Shown: piece after piece, positions 1 through 6,779 of the stretch
Layout: each line of letters begins with the position of its first letter
Position numbering within the stretch: the first letter of the stretch is position 1
NCBI GenBank assembly: GCA_013329855.1
Contig: DUJI01000040.1
Coordinates: forward strand, 1-17,680
From: Thermoplasmata archaeon
Lineage (GTDB): Archaea > Thermoplasmatota > Thermoplasmata > RBG-16-68-12
DNA length: 17,680 nt
Reading direction: 5' to 3'
The notes under the pieces: model-generated
What the model was told of the DNA's origin: nothing
Databases searched by the model: none
The model's input: only the letters and a program-made list of their open reading frames with translations
Made by a program: the position numbers and the translations under genes

Positions 1-1313
1 GCCTTCTGCTGGATGATCTTGACGCGTATCTCGATGTCCTTCCGGGCCTCCTCCACTTCCGCGGGAGGCAGCGCGGCGGCCGGGGTAGGGCTCTTCGTGC
101 GCTCGACGGTCGCCTCGCGAGATGCGAGTTCCTGCTCGCGCCGGATCACGGCGGCTTCGCGCTCCCCGAGGGTCATCTCGCGCGTCCGGACCTTCTCCTC
201 GCGGTCGAGCATCTCGATCGCCCGCCGCTGGAGGAACTTGCGTTCCTTGGCCAGCTCGGCCTTGGCGGACTCAATCTCCTTGAGGGCGGCGGATGCAGGG
301 GCGGTCGATTGCTCGCCTGGCTTGTGGGAGTTCATGAGCCGCTCCTTGGCCATGGCGGCGAAGCGCTGGCTCAGTTCCTGGACCCGGGCCTCGATGGCGA
401 GCCGGAGGCGCTCCGCCTCGGCCTCCCGGGCCGCGGTCTCGTCCCGTTCCTTCTGGAGGGCAGCGGCCGCCTCCGCGGCCTGCTTCTCGAGGAGGGCCGC
501 CTTCTCGGACGCCTCGCGGTACTTGGTCTCCAACTCTTCCTTCGCGACCACGAGCGCCTTCCGCTCGTCGTCGAACTGCTGCCGGAGGTCCGCGAGCGCT
601 TGGGAGTCCGCGGCGGCGTGGTTCTCCGTCGCGGACGTGGCGAGGTGCTCCGATATCTCGAGGGACTGGCGGGCGCGGTCCACGCCGCGGGCGACCTGCG
701 CCTGCATCTGGGCCACGTAGTCGGCGAGGGCGGTGAGACCCGCTTTCTGACGCTCGAGTTCGTCGCCGCGCCCCTTCAGGTTGGCGTCGGCCGCCTTGAG
801 CTGCACCTCGAGCTTCGCGAGCTCCTTCTCCCGCGCATCGAGGCGGGCCGCCTGCTCCGCGAGGGCCTTCTCGGCGTCCGCGGAGGGCTTGGGCGGCTCG
901 GGGGCCCGCGGTGCCGTCCCGGCCGCTTCCGCGGCAAGGTGGGCGTCCGCGGCCGTCAGGAGGAGCGCGGTCCAGTTGATGTCCTCCGCGGCCAGCTGGC
1001 CCCGCGACAGGAGGACGAACACGAACTTGCCGCTCTGGAACGCGGTGAAGACGTACTCCCCGACGAACAGGGTCTCGCGGTCGCCGATGCCCTCGTCCGG
1101 GAGCACCTTGAGGAAGTCATTGTAGTCGATGGGGCAGTCCGGATCGAGGACGTACTCCCCGGTCATGTCCCCCATCTCATTGAGGACGTAGATCTTCTTG
1201 AGCTGGGCGCGCGCCACCTTCTTCAGGGGTGCGGCCATGAGGACGGCGGGTAGGGCCGGACCCAATCCTCGGAGGACGATTGTCTCGAACAGGGTCTCGA
1301 GAACCCCTTGCAT
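1..1313 (-). CDS. Coiled-coil protein with N-terminal sensor-like domain (3' end cut by window)
   Basis: The gene reads leftward off the window edge, giving 437 codons without a stop. I do not recognise a named family. Residues about 1-40 form a hydrophobic then basic helix-like stretch. Residues about 41-105 form a compact alpha/beta domain with the pattern IYVLN...GEYVLDPDCP...FVGEYVFTAF...FVFVLLSRG. The rest is Ala/Glu/Arg/Lys-rich heptad-like sequence, almost certainly a long coiled coil. The same domain and architecture recur in the next minus-strand gene (1453-2175), so the two are paralogs. I chose the ATG at 1313 because the in-frame stop lies just beyond it (about 1388) and a GTTAAATAAC TATA-like box lies about 75 bases upstream; an in-frame ATG at 1238 would still keep the whole sensor-like domain. 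A cytoplasmic scaffold or sensor role is only a guess. The coding strand is supported by sensible protein composition and by the paralogy. Confidence 0.8.
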   Translation of the reverse strand, partial: MQGVLETLFETIVLRGLGPALPAVLMAAPLKKVARAQLKKIYVLNEMGDMTGEYVLDPDCPIDYNDFLKVLPDEGIGDRETLFVGEYVFTAFQSGKFVFVLLSRGQLAAEDINWTALLLTAADAHLAAEAAGTAPRAPEPPKPSADAEKALAEQAARLDAREKELAKLEVQLKAADANLKGRGDELERQKAGLTALADYVAQMQAQVARGVDRARQSLEISEHLATSATENHAAADSQALADLRQQFDDERKALVVAKEELETKYREASEKAALLEKQAAEAAAALQKERDETAAREAEAERLRLAIEARVQELSQRFAAMAKERLMNSHKPGEQSTAPASAALKEIESAKAELAKERKFLQRRAIEMLDREEKVRTREMTLGEREAAVIRREQELASREATVERTKSPTPAAALPPAEVEEARKDIEIRVKIIQQK

Positions 1314-1384
1314 GCGCTGCCCGCCTCGGCCTCGCGAGGGCTGGACCTCGCGTTGCCATCGTGTGGGAATCGAGTCTCCCTGAG

Positions 1385-1394
1385 GTTATTTAAC
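1385..1394 (-). promoter_or_regulatory. TATA-like box for the leftward coiled-coil gene
   Basis: Read on the minus strand this is GTTAAATAAC, an AT-rich island in GC-rich surroundings. It sits in the 139-base gap between the two paralogous minus-strand genes. A start site about 26 bases downstream would give a leader of roughly 50 bases to the ATG at 1313. No transcript evidence is available. Confidence 0.5.
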
Positions 1395-1452
1395 AGGGGG
1401 TACTTGGTTATCGGGCCTGAGAAACTAGGGGCCACTGCGGAGCTGACGTTGC

Positions 1453-2175
1453 CTAGGACGGCGCCACGGACATGGAAGAGGCAGAGGTCGCTTCCTTGGC
1501 CTTCGGTTCCTTCGGCGGCACCAGGGCCCGCTGGAGCTGAACCGCGTAGTCCCGGAGGGTCGACACGTTGTCCTCGCGCGCCCGCAGGTCCGTCTCCCTT
1601 TCCGCCAGCCGGACCGAGGCTACGCGGAGTTCCGTCTCCTCGGCCACGGAGCGCTGCTCCTGCCGGACCAGTTCCATCTCCCGGGCGGCGAGCTCTTGCT
1701 CCTTGGCACGTAGCTCCATCTCGCGCTTCGCGAGCAGGGGCTCCATCATGGGCGGGATGTGGATCCGGGCCGCCGCGAGGAGGGTGCCCACGCTGCCGCG
1801 CTCCTCGATCCGCGGGACGCCGCGGGTCAGGACCACGAACCAGAGGTCGTCCACCTTGAAGGGCGTGAACGCGTACTCGCCCGAGTAGAAGGACACCAGG
1901 TGCCGCATCCCGCTGAGCGGGAGGGAGCGCATGAGGTCCGAGCTCTCCAGGGGGCAGTCGTCGTCCAGGGCGTACTCCCCGAGGAGGTTGGTCTTGGAAT
2001 CGAGGACGAAGATCCGTTCGTAGTCGATCCGGGGCACGCTCTTGGGTCCATGGGTCGAGAATCTCGTGGGCACGACGCCGATGGCGTCCCGGGGCACGTC
2101 CTTCTGCTCAGTGGCTTCTCGCACGATCCTCCGTCCTCCTCCAGTGCTGATGCGCGGTGCTTGGAAGATAGGCAT
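1453..2175 (-). CDS. Paralogous sensor-like domain plus coiled-coil protein
   Basis: This 240-residue protein is a shorter paralog of the gene at 1-1313. After about 50 polar N-terminal residues comes the same domain, with matching landmarks: IFVLD, GEYALDDDCP, SGEYAFTPF and FVVLTRG. About 95 residues of charged heptad-like sequence follow (LAKREMELRAKEQELAAREMEL and onward), consistent with a coiled coil, then a Pro/Lys/Ala/Ser-rich tail. No signal peptide or membrane segment is seen. The two genes are tandem on the same strand with a 139-base gap, which suggests duplication. The ATG at 2175 is the first in the frame; a later start is possible because the first 50 residues have no counterpart in the paralog. 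The function is unknown; oligomerisation through the coiled coil is likely. Confidence 0.82.
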   Translation of the reverse strand: MPIFQAPRISTGGGRRIVREATEQKDVPRDAIGVVPTRFSTHGPKSVPRIDYERIFVLDSKTNLLGEYALDDDCPLESSDLMRSLPLSGMRHLVSFYSGEYAFTPFKVDDLWFVVLTRGVPRIEERGSVGTLLAAARIHIPPMMEPLLAKREMELRAKEQELAAREMELVRQEQRSVAEETELRVASVRLAERETDLRAREDNVSTLRDYAVQLQRALVPPKEPKAKEATSASSMSVAPS

Positions 2176-2210
2176 GCCGCGTCATTTGAGTGTTTCTATT
2201 GGATTGTCAC

Positions 2211-2234
2211 GTTCTCGTTATCGAATGTGAGAAC
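2211..2234. promoter_or_regulatory. Inverted repeat GTTCTC-N12-GAGAAC, possible operator
   Basis: Perfect 6-base arms at 2211-2216 and 2229-2234 flank a 12-base AT-rich spacer containing GTTATCGAAT. It lies in the 85-base gap upstream of the minus-strand gene that starts at 2175. The position fits an operator or promoter element, but no regulator can be assigned. Confidence 0.35.
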
Positions 2235-2260
2235 ATACAGTTGCGGCGGGCCGAATGGGT

Positions 2261-2635
2261 TCACACGAGCCGCCTCGCGACGTCCATGTTGTCCACGCTG
2301 ATCGCCAGCTGCACGTGGTCCCCGACGTTCTCGAGCTGGACCACGCTCAGGATGTCGATCCCCGCGCCGCCGAGCTTGCGGGCGAGGGCCGCGAAGGCCC
2401 CGGGCGTGTCCTGCAGCCGGACCGCGAGGACGGTGCGCTGAACGCACTCGTAGCCCGCCTTCGCGAGGGACTGGCGGGCCTTGATGGGCTGGTCCGTGAT
2501 CAGGCTGACGTAGGAGTGCCCGGCGCCCGAGTTCGCGCTCATCGCGTCGATGTTGATCTTCTCCACGGCCAGGATCCGGAGGATCTTGGCGAACTCCCCG
2601 GGCCGGTCCGGGAGATCCACGTCCAGCTGGATCAC
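2261..2635 (-). CDS. Double ACT-domain amino-acid-binding protein
   Basis: This small cytoplasmic protein consists of two ACT domains. The first begins VIQLDVDLPDRPGEFAKILRIL, with the usual D-x-P-G-x-[FL] motif at the strand-helix junction (DRPGEF), followed by INIDAMSANSG. The second carries the parallel motif DTPGAFAALARKL followed by IDILSVVQLEN. ACT pairs usually bind amino acids and regulate enzymes or transcription; no catalytic domain is attached here. The open frame extends upstream to 2755, but that part is compositionally odd (Arg/Pro/Gly/Ser) and runs into the divergent gene at 2754. I therefore take the GTG at 2635 as start, giving 124 residues. It is divergent from the VOC gene. 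A stand-alone regulatory protein is the best description; the ligand is unknown. Confidence 0.85.
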   Translation of the reverse strand: MIQLDVDLPDRPGEFAKILRILAVEKINIDAMSANSGAGHSYVSLITDQPIKARQSLAKAGYECVQRTVLAVRLQDTPGAFAALARKLGGAGIDILSVVQLENVGDHVQLAISVDNMDVARRLV

Positions 2636-2717
2636 GGATTCGTTCCCCCGACGACTGCAGGGTAAGGCGACCGAGACCACAAGGCTTGCGTGTTTCCCGC
2701 CCTCCGCCGGCGAAGGG

Positions 2718-2722
2718 TATAT
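2718..2722 (+). promoter_or_regulatory. TATA-like box for the first VOC gene
   Basis: TATAT sits about 34 bases ahead of the ATG at 2754 in otherwise GC-rich sequence. The expected start site would leave a leader of only a few bases. Confidence 0.4.
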
Positions 2723-2753
2723 CGGGCCGCGCCCCGGTCTCCGCGCGGATTCC

Positions 2754-3164
2754 ATGCGGTACTCCTTCTCCTACGTCGGCGTGCAGGTCCGCGACCTCGA
2801 CCGTTCGGTCGACTTCTACTGCTCCCTCCTCGGGATGAGGCTCCGCAGCCGGGAAAAGGTTCCTGAGACGGGCGGCGAATGGGCGGAGCTCGTGAGCCCC
2901 GGATCGCCCCAGGTCCTCGAGCTCAACTGGTATCCCGAAGGTTCGGAGCACTTCCCGGACCGGTACCGACTCGGGAACGAACTGGACCACCTGGCGTTCG
3001 ACTGCGACGATGCGGATGCGGCCTTCCGGGAGCTCGTGGCCCAGGGTGTGAAGCCCGCCCTCCCCCCGTTCACGGAGGGAGGCAGCCGGCTCGCCTTTGT
3101 CGAGGATCCGGACGGAATCTGGATCGAGCTCGCAGCCCAGGCGTCGCCGAACCCGCAACCCTAA
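2754..3164 (+). CDS. VOC / glyoxalase-like protein 1
   Basis: This 136-residue protein has the paired beta-alpha-beta-beta-beta units of the vicinal oxygen chelate superfamily. It begins YVGVQVRDLDRSVDFY...LGMRL, the signature of lactoylglutathione lyase and methylmalonyl-CoA epimerase relatives. Three of the four usual metal ligands are seen: E56 in LELNWY, H79 in LDHLAF, and E125 in DGIWIEL. The first ligand, normally His in the opening strand, is Tyr (Y7). That argues against a plain glyoxalase I assignment; another VOC activity or a binding role is possible. The ATG at 2754 follows a TATA-like box. It is followed 31 bases later by an EamA transporter and then by a second, similar VOC gene, so the three probably form one transcription unit. 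The substrate is unknown. Confidence 0.85.
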   Translation: MRYSFSYVGVQVRDLDRSVDFYCSLLGMRLRSREKVPETGGEWAELVSPGSPQVLELNWYPEGSEHFPDRYRLGNELDHLAFDCDDADAAFRELVAQGVKPALPPFTEGGSRLAFVEDPDGIWIELAAQASPNPQP

Positions 3165-3195
3165 GAGCGCACCTGCCATCCCGGAACGGGGTCCC

Positions 3196-4062
3196 GTGGG
3201 CACCGCCTCCGATCTCTTCTTCGGCCTCACCACCGCGTTCGGGTACGGGACCAGCGACTTCGTCGCGCGGCAGGCGTCCCACCGCATCGGCCACGTCCGC
3301 GTCCTGTTCTACATGGAGCTTGTCGGGTTCGCCATCCTGGCCCCCCTGGCCCTGCTCCTCGAGCATGGGCTGTGGCGGTGGTCGGATGCCTGGTGGCTCG
3401 TTCTGGGACTCGGCGTCCTCAACACGTTCGCCACGCTCTTCCTCTACCGCTCGTTCGAGTACGGGGTCCTGTCCGTCGTGTCTCCCATCGCCTCGAGCTA
3501 TCCCGCGGTGACCGCCGCCCTGGCGATCCTGTTCCTGAACGACCGTCCGGGAGTCCCGGCCACGATCGGAATCGTTTTCGCCCTCGGTGGGATCATCCTC
3601 CTGAGCCGGGGCGGGGTGCACCCCGCGAACGCTCCGCCCAAGGACGCGCGACGAGGCATCGTCTCCGCCCTCGGCGCTTTCGCCGGCTACGGCGTCTTCT
3701 ACTTCGCCCTGAAGTACGTCGTCGCGGACGTCGGCCCGGTGAGCGTGGCCACGGTCGTGCGCCTCGTGGGGGTGGTCGTCCTCCTCGCCCTCTCGGCCGT
3801 GGGCCTGCTCCACGTGCGCGGCTTGCCCCGTCCCCTGTGGCCCTCCCTGGCCGCCATGGGCATCCTCGACAGCCTCGCGTTCATCGCGTTCAACGTCGGG
3901 ATCCTCGGAGGCAGCGTCGCGATCGTCGGCACGCTGAGCGGGCTCTTCAGTGCGGTGACCGTGGTCCTCGCCGCGGCGATCCTCCGGGAGCGGATGACCC
4001 GGATTCAGCTCCTCGGCGTCCTCGCCATCTTCGTGGGCGTCGTGCTCATCGCCCTCGGATGA
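3196..4062 (+). CDS. EamA/DMT-family membrane transporter
   Basis: This 288-residue integral membrane protein has about ten hydrophobic helices arranged as two EamA repeats, the normal size and layout for drug/metabolite transporters. Repeat one runs from LFFGLTTAFGYGTSDFVA to GIILLSRGG; repeat two runs from RGIVSALGAFAGYGVFY to VGVVLIALG. Typical features are the LYRSFEYG segment with following VSPIASSYPAVTA, and the late ERMTRIQLLGVL loop before the final helix. The frame opens earlier, at 3097, but that would overlap the preceding gene by 68 bases and add an Arg/Pro-rich tail, so the GTG at 3196 is preferred. Its stop overlaps the next gene's ATG (ATGA). Being sandwiched between two VOC genes suggests export or import of a shared metabolite; the substrate cannot be read from sequence. 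Confidence 0.9.
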   Translation: MGTASDLFFGLTTAFGYGTSDFVARQASHRIGHVRVLFYMELVGFAILAPLALLLEHGLWRWSDAWWLVLGLGVLNTFATLFLYRSFEYGVLSVVSPIASSYPAVTAALAILFLNDRPGVPATIGIVFALGGIILLSRGGVHPANAPPKDARRGIVSALGAFAGYGVFYFALKYVVADVGPVSVATVVRLVGVVVLLALSAVGLLHVRGLPRPLWPSLAAMGILDSLAFIAFNVGILGGSVAIVGTLSGLFSAVTVVLAAAILRERMTRIQLLGVLAIFVGVVLIALG

Positions 4063-4541
4063 CGGCACGAAGCCCAAACACCCCGCCCTCCGCTCCCGGC
4101 GGGATGAGCGCGTCCAGCTTCACGTACACGGGGATCCGCGTGCGGGACCTCGACCGATCGATCGACTTCCACACGAAGGTCCTTGGGATGCGCCTGGTCT
4201 TCCGCATGCGGCTCCGGAAGACGCACGGCGAGGTGGCCCTCCTTCAGGGCCCGCGCACGCGCCAGCGCCTCGAGCTGAACTGGTACGAGCCGGGCAGCCG
4301 GTACGCGACGCCCTTCCGCGTGGGCGAAGGGCTCGACCATCTCGCCTTCCGGACCGGCGATCTGAAGAAAGCGGTCCGCGAGTTCCGCCGCGCAGGGATC
4401 CGGGTGGTGGACGGGCCGCATGGGAACCCCCACGCGGCGTGGGTGTACATTCGGGACCCGGACGGGTTGTGGCTGGAGATCAACGGCCCGCTCACGAAGC
4501 GTCGACGTCCTACGTCCCCGGCTCGGGTGGCACGAGGATGA
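4059..4541 (+). CDS. VOC / glyoxalase-like protein 2
   Basis: This 160-residue VOC-superfamily protein is paralogous to the one at 2754. Both share the opening strand (Y-x-G-[IV]-x-V-R-D-L-D-R-S), the LGMRL turn, a LELNWY strand, a LDHLAF strand, and an RDPDG/EDPDG-[IL]-W-[IL]-E ending. Metal ligands corresponding to E72, H94 and E140 are present, while the first ligand is Tyr (Y23) instead of His, as in its paralog. The ATG at 4059 overlaps the transporter stop in an ATGA arrangement, suggesting translational coupling; an ATG at 4104 is an alternative that would drop a 15-residue Pro/Ser-rich tail. The 3' end overlaps the convergent acyl-CoA synthetase gene by 32 bases. The reaction is unknown. 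Confidence 0.85.
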   Translation: MTARSPNTPPSAPGGMSASSFTYTGIRVRDLDRSIDFHTKVLGMRLVFRMRLRKTHGEVALLQGPRTRQRLELNWYEPGSRYATPFRVGEGLDHLAFRTGDLKKAVREFRRAGIRVVDGPHGNPHAAWVYIRDPDGLWLEINGPLTKRRRPTSPARVARG

Positions 4542-6699
4542 TGCGCGCGTCGACCGCGCGGTAGCCCTTGCCCTGCTCCAGGGACTCGATCGGGTTCAGG
4601 TCGATCTCCTGGATCTGGTCGAAGTCGAGGACCAGCTGGGCGAACCTCAGGACGGCCTCCGCGAGCGCGTCGACGTCCCGCGGCGCCTCGCCCCGCACGC
4701 CCGCGAGGAGCGGGTACGTGCGGATGGCGCGGATCATCCGGTAGGCGTCCTGGTCCGTGAGCGGAGGCAGACCGAAGGAGACGTCCTTCATGTACTCCAC
4801 ATACACGCCGCCGAGTCCGAAGACCAGGAAGGGACCGTAGACCTTGTCCCGGGTCATGCCCAGGATGACCTCCTTCCCGCGGGAGATGTACTCCTGCACG
4901 AGGAGGGCGTCCGGCTTGATCCCCTGGGTTTCCATCCGGTGGAGGAGGCGCATGCCCTCCAAGCGGAGCGCCCGTTCATCCCGGATGTCCAGCACGACGG
5001 CCCGCACCTCCGTCTTGTGGACAAGCTGTTTCCCCACCGCCTTCAATACGACGGGGTACTCGAGCTCCCGCGCGGACCGCGCCGCGTCGTCCACATCCTT
5101 GCAGAGTCTCGCCCGCGCCGTGGTGATCCCGTACGCCTCGAGAAACTCCACGGACTCGATCTCCGTGAGCCGCGTGCGCCCCTCGCCGAGGGCGTTGTCC
5201 AGGATGGTTCCGGCCCTCGCGCGGGACACGTCGAACGTGCGGAGCCGGCCCTCGTCCCGCTTCAGGTACTGGGCGTAGCGGTACATCGCGGCGAGGGCGC
5301 GCGCCGCGTTCTCGGGGTACAGGTAGGAGGGCAGGCTGTGGTTCACGAGCTCCATGAAGCCCGGGCTGTCCGTCGTGCGGCCCAGGAAGTTGCAGAGGAC
5401 GGGCTTGTGGAACTTCGCGGCCGTCGTCCACACGACCTTGGCCCACTCCACCTCGTCCGTGCGGACAGGCGGCACGTAGACCGCGATCGCCGCGTCCACG
5501 TTGGGATCCGCGAGGACGGCCTCCAGGGCCCTGCGGTAGTCGTCCAGGGAGCCCTCCGGGGTGAGGTCGATGGGGTTCGCCGTGGACGCATCGGGCGGCG
5601 CCCACTCGCCCATGGAGGCCTGGGTCGCGTCCGTGAACTCGGCCAGCTTCAGGCCCTGGGCGGCCAGCTCGTCGACGGCCATGATGGCCGGTCCTCCGGC
5701 GTCCGAGATGACCGCGACCCGGTTGCCCTCGGGGAGCGGCTGGAGGGAGAACGCCATGGTGTAGTCGAAGAGCTCCTCGATGGAGTTGGCCCGCAGCACG
5801 CCGGTCTGGCTGAACACGGCCTCCGCGGCGAGGTCGGAGCCGCCCAGGCTGCCCGTGTGGGACGCCGTGGCCCGCCCGCCCGCCTCGGATCGCCCCGCCT
5901 TCACCGCGATCACGGGCTTCTTCTTCGTGACCTCCCGGGCGATCCGGACGAAGTTCTTCGGGTTGCCGAAGTTCTCGATGTACGCGGCGACGAGCTTGGT
6001 CTCCGGGTCGTCCTTCCACGCGCTGAGGAGGTCGTTCAGGCTGACCTGGGCCTTGTTGCCGAGGGAGCAGAACTTGGCGAAGCCCAGGCCCAGGGACTTC
6101 GCGTGCTCCAGGATGGCGACGCCGAGGGCGCCGCTCTGGGTGATCAACGAGACGTGGCCCCGCAGCGGCGGCGTGGGGGCGAAGGTGGCGTCCAGCTGCA
6201 CGTCGGGATGGGAGTTGATCACCCCCATGCAGTTGGGGCCAATCATGGTCATGCCGTACTTCTGGACGAGGGCGACGAGTTCCCGCTCCCGATCCAGGCC
6301 CACGCCGCCGATCTCCCGGAAGCCCGCGGTAATCACGATGAGGCCCCGGATTCCTTTCTTCCCGCACTCCTCGACCGCAGGCAGGGCGAACGCCGCGGGG
6401 ACCGTGATGATGGCCAGGTCCACGGGCTCGGGCAGCGCGGTGACGCTGGGATAGCAGGGGAGCCCGTGGATGGCGTCCGCCTTCGGGTTGACCGGATAGA
6501 TGCGCCCCTTGAACTCGTTGATCACGAGGTTATGGATCAGCTCGTACCCGATCTTGCCCGGATGTCGGGACGCGCCGATGACCGCGATGGACTTGGGCGA
6601 GAAGATGGCGTCCAGCCCGGCTTCGGCCATGGAGGGCCCAACCGGCACGACCGTAATGAACCTATTCCGGCCCCCGGTCCCCGCGGTGTTATCATGCAT
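4510..6699 (-). CDS. ADP-forming acyl-CoA (acetate-CoA) synthetase, fused alpha-beta
   Basis: This 729-residue enzyme joins the alpha and beta parts of the NDP-forming acyl-CoA synthetase family, which makes ATP from acyl-CoA, ADP and phosphate, or runs in reverse. Order: CoA-binding Rossmann domain (SIAVIGASRHPGKIGY, with IYPVNPKA downstream), a succinyl-CoA-ligase-like domain with the catalytic His in SHTGSLGGSD (H281), a second CoA-ligase domain, then an ATP-grasp domain from about residue 510. The second swinging His lies in LVHKTEV (H561), and the end shows VFGLGGVYVE and EIDLNPIE. The usual HKxDxGG run reads HKTEVRA here, a small departure. I chose the ATG at 6699 because a GATATTTG box lies about 25 bases ahead, giving a leaderless message; an ATG at 6632 is possible, and the frame also stays open above 6699. 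This family is typical of archaea lacking phosphotransacetylase/acetate kinase. The acyl substrate is not determinable. Confidence 0.93.
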   Translation of the reverse strand: MHDNTAGTGGRNRFITVVPVGPSMAEAGLDAIFSPKSIAVIGASRHPGKIGYELIHNLVINEFKGRIYPVNPKADAIHGLPCYPSVTALPEPVDLAIITVPAAFALPAVEECGKKGIRGLIVITAGFREIGGVGLDRERELVALVQKYGMTMIGPNCMGVINSHPDVQLDATFAPTPPLRGHVSLITQSGALGVAILEHAKSLGLGFAKFCSLGNKAQVSLNDLLSAWKDDPETKLVAAYIENFGNPKNFVRIAREVTKKKPVIAVKAGRSEAGGRATASHTGSLGGSDLAAEAVFSQTGVLRANSIEELFDYTMAFSLQPLPEGNRVAVISDAGGPAIMAVDELAAQGLKLAEFTDATQASMGEWAPPDASTANPIDLTPEGSLDDYRRALEAVLADPNVDAAIAVYVPPVRTDEVEWAKVVWTTAAKFHKPVLCNFLGRTTDSPGFMELVNHSLPSYLYPENAARALAAMYRYAQYLKRDEGRLRTFDVSRARAGTILDNALGEGRTRLTEIESVEFLEAYGITTARARLCKDVDDAARSARELEYPVVLKAVGKQLVHKTEVRAVVLDIRDERALRLEGMRLLHRMETQGIKPDALLVQEYISRGKEVILGMTRDKVYGPFLVFGLGGVYVEYMKDVSFGLPPLTDQDAYRMIRAIRTYPLLAGVRGEAPRDVDALAEAVLRFAQLVLDFDQIQEIDLNPIESLEQGKGYRAVDARIILVPPEPGT

Positions 6700-6719
6700 G
6701 GTAACCGCGGCCCCCTTCT

Positions 6720-6727
6720 CAAATATC
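6720..6727. promoter_or_regulatory. Shared TATA-like box between divergent genes
   Basis: CAAATATC (GATATTTG on the other strand) is the only AT-rich island in the 80-base divergent gap. It lies about 25 bases from the minus-strand ATG at 6699, and about 55 bases from the plus-strand ATG at 6780, which has its own AGGAG ribosome site at 6767-6771. One box could serve both directions. Confidence 0.45.
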
Positions 6728-6779
6728 GTGGAAGCAACCAGGCTCCCCCATCCGTCCCTCCTTCCCAGGAGTCGTCCCC

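Noticed and set aside
1..1253. Plus-strand open frames at the left edge
   Set aside because: Their products are Ser/Arg/Ala-rich or Leu/Gly/Arg-rich without domains. The minus strand gives a coherent protein paralogous to its neighbour.
3070..4077. Minus-strand frame opposite the EamA transporter
   Set aside because: It is an Asp/Glu/His/Gly/Arg-rich product typical of antisense to hydrophobic coding sequence.
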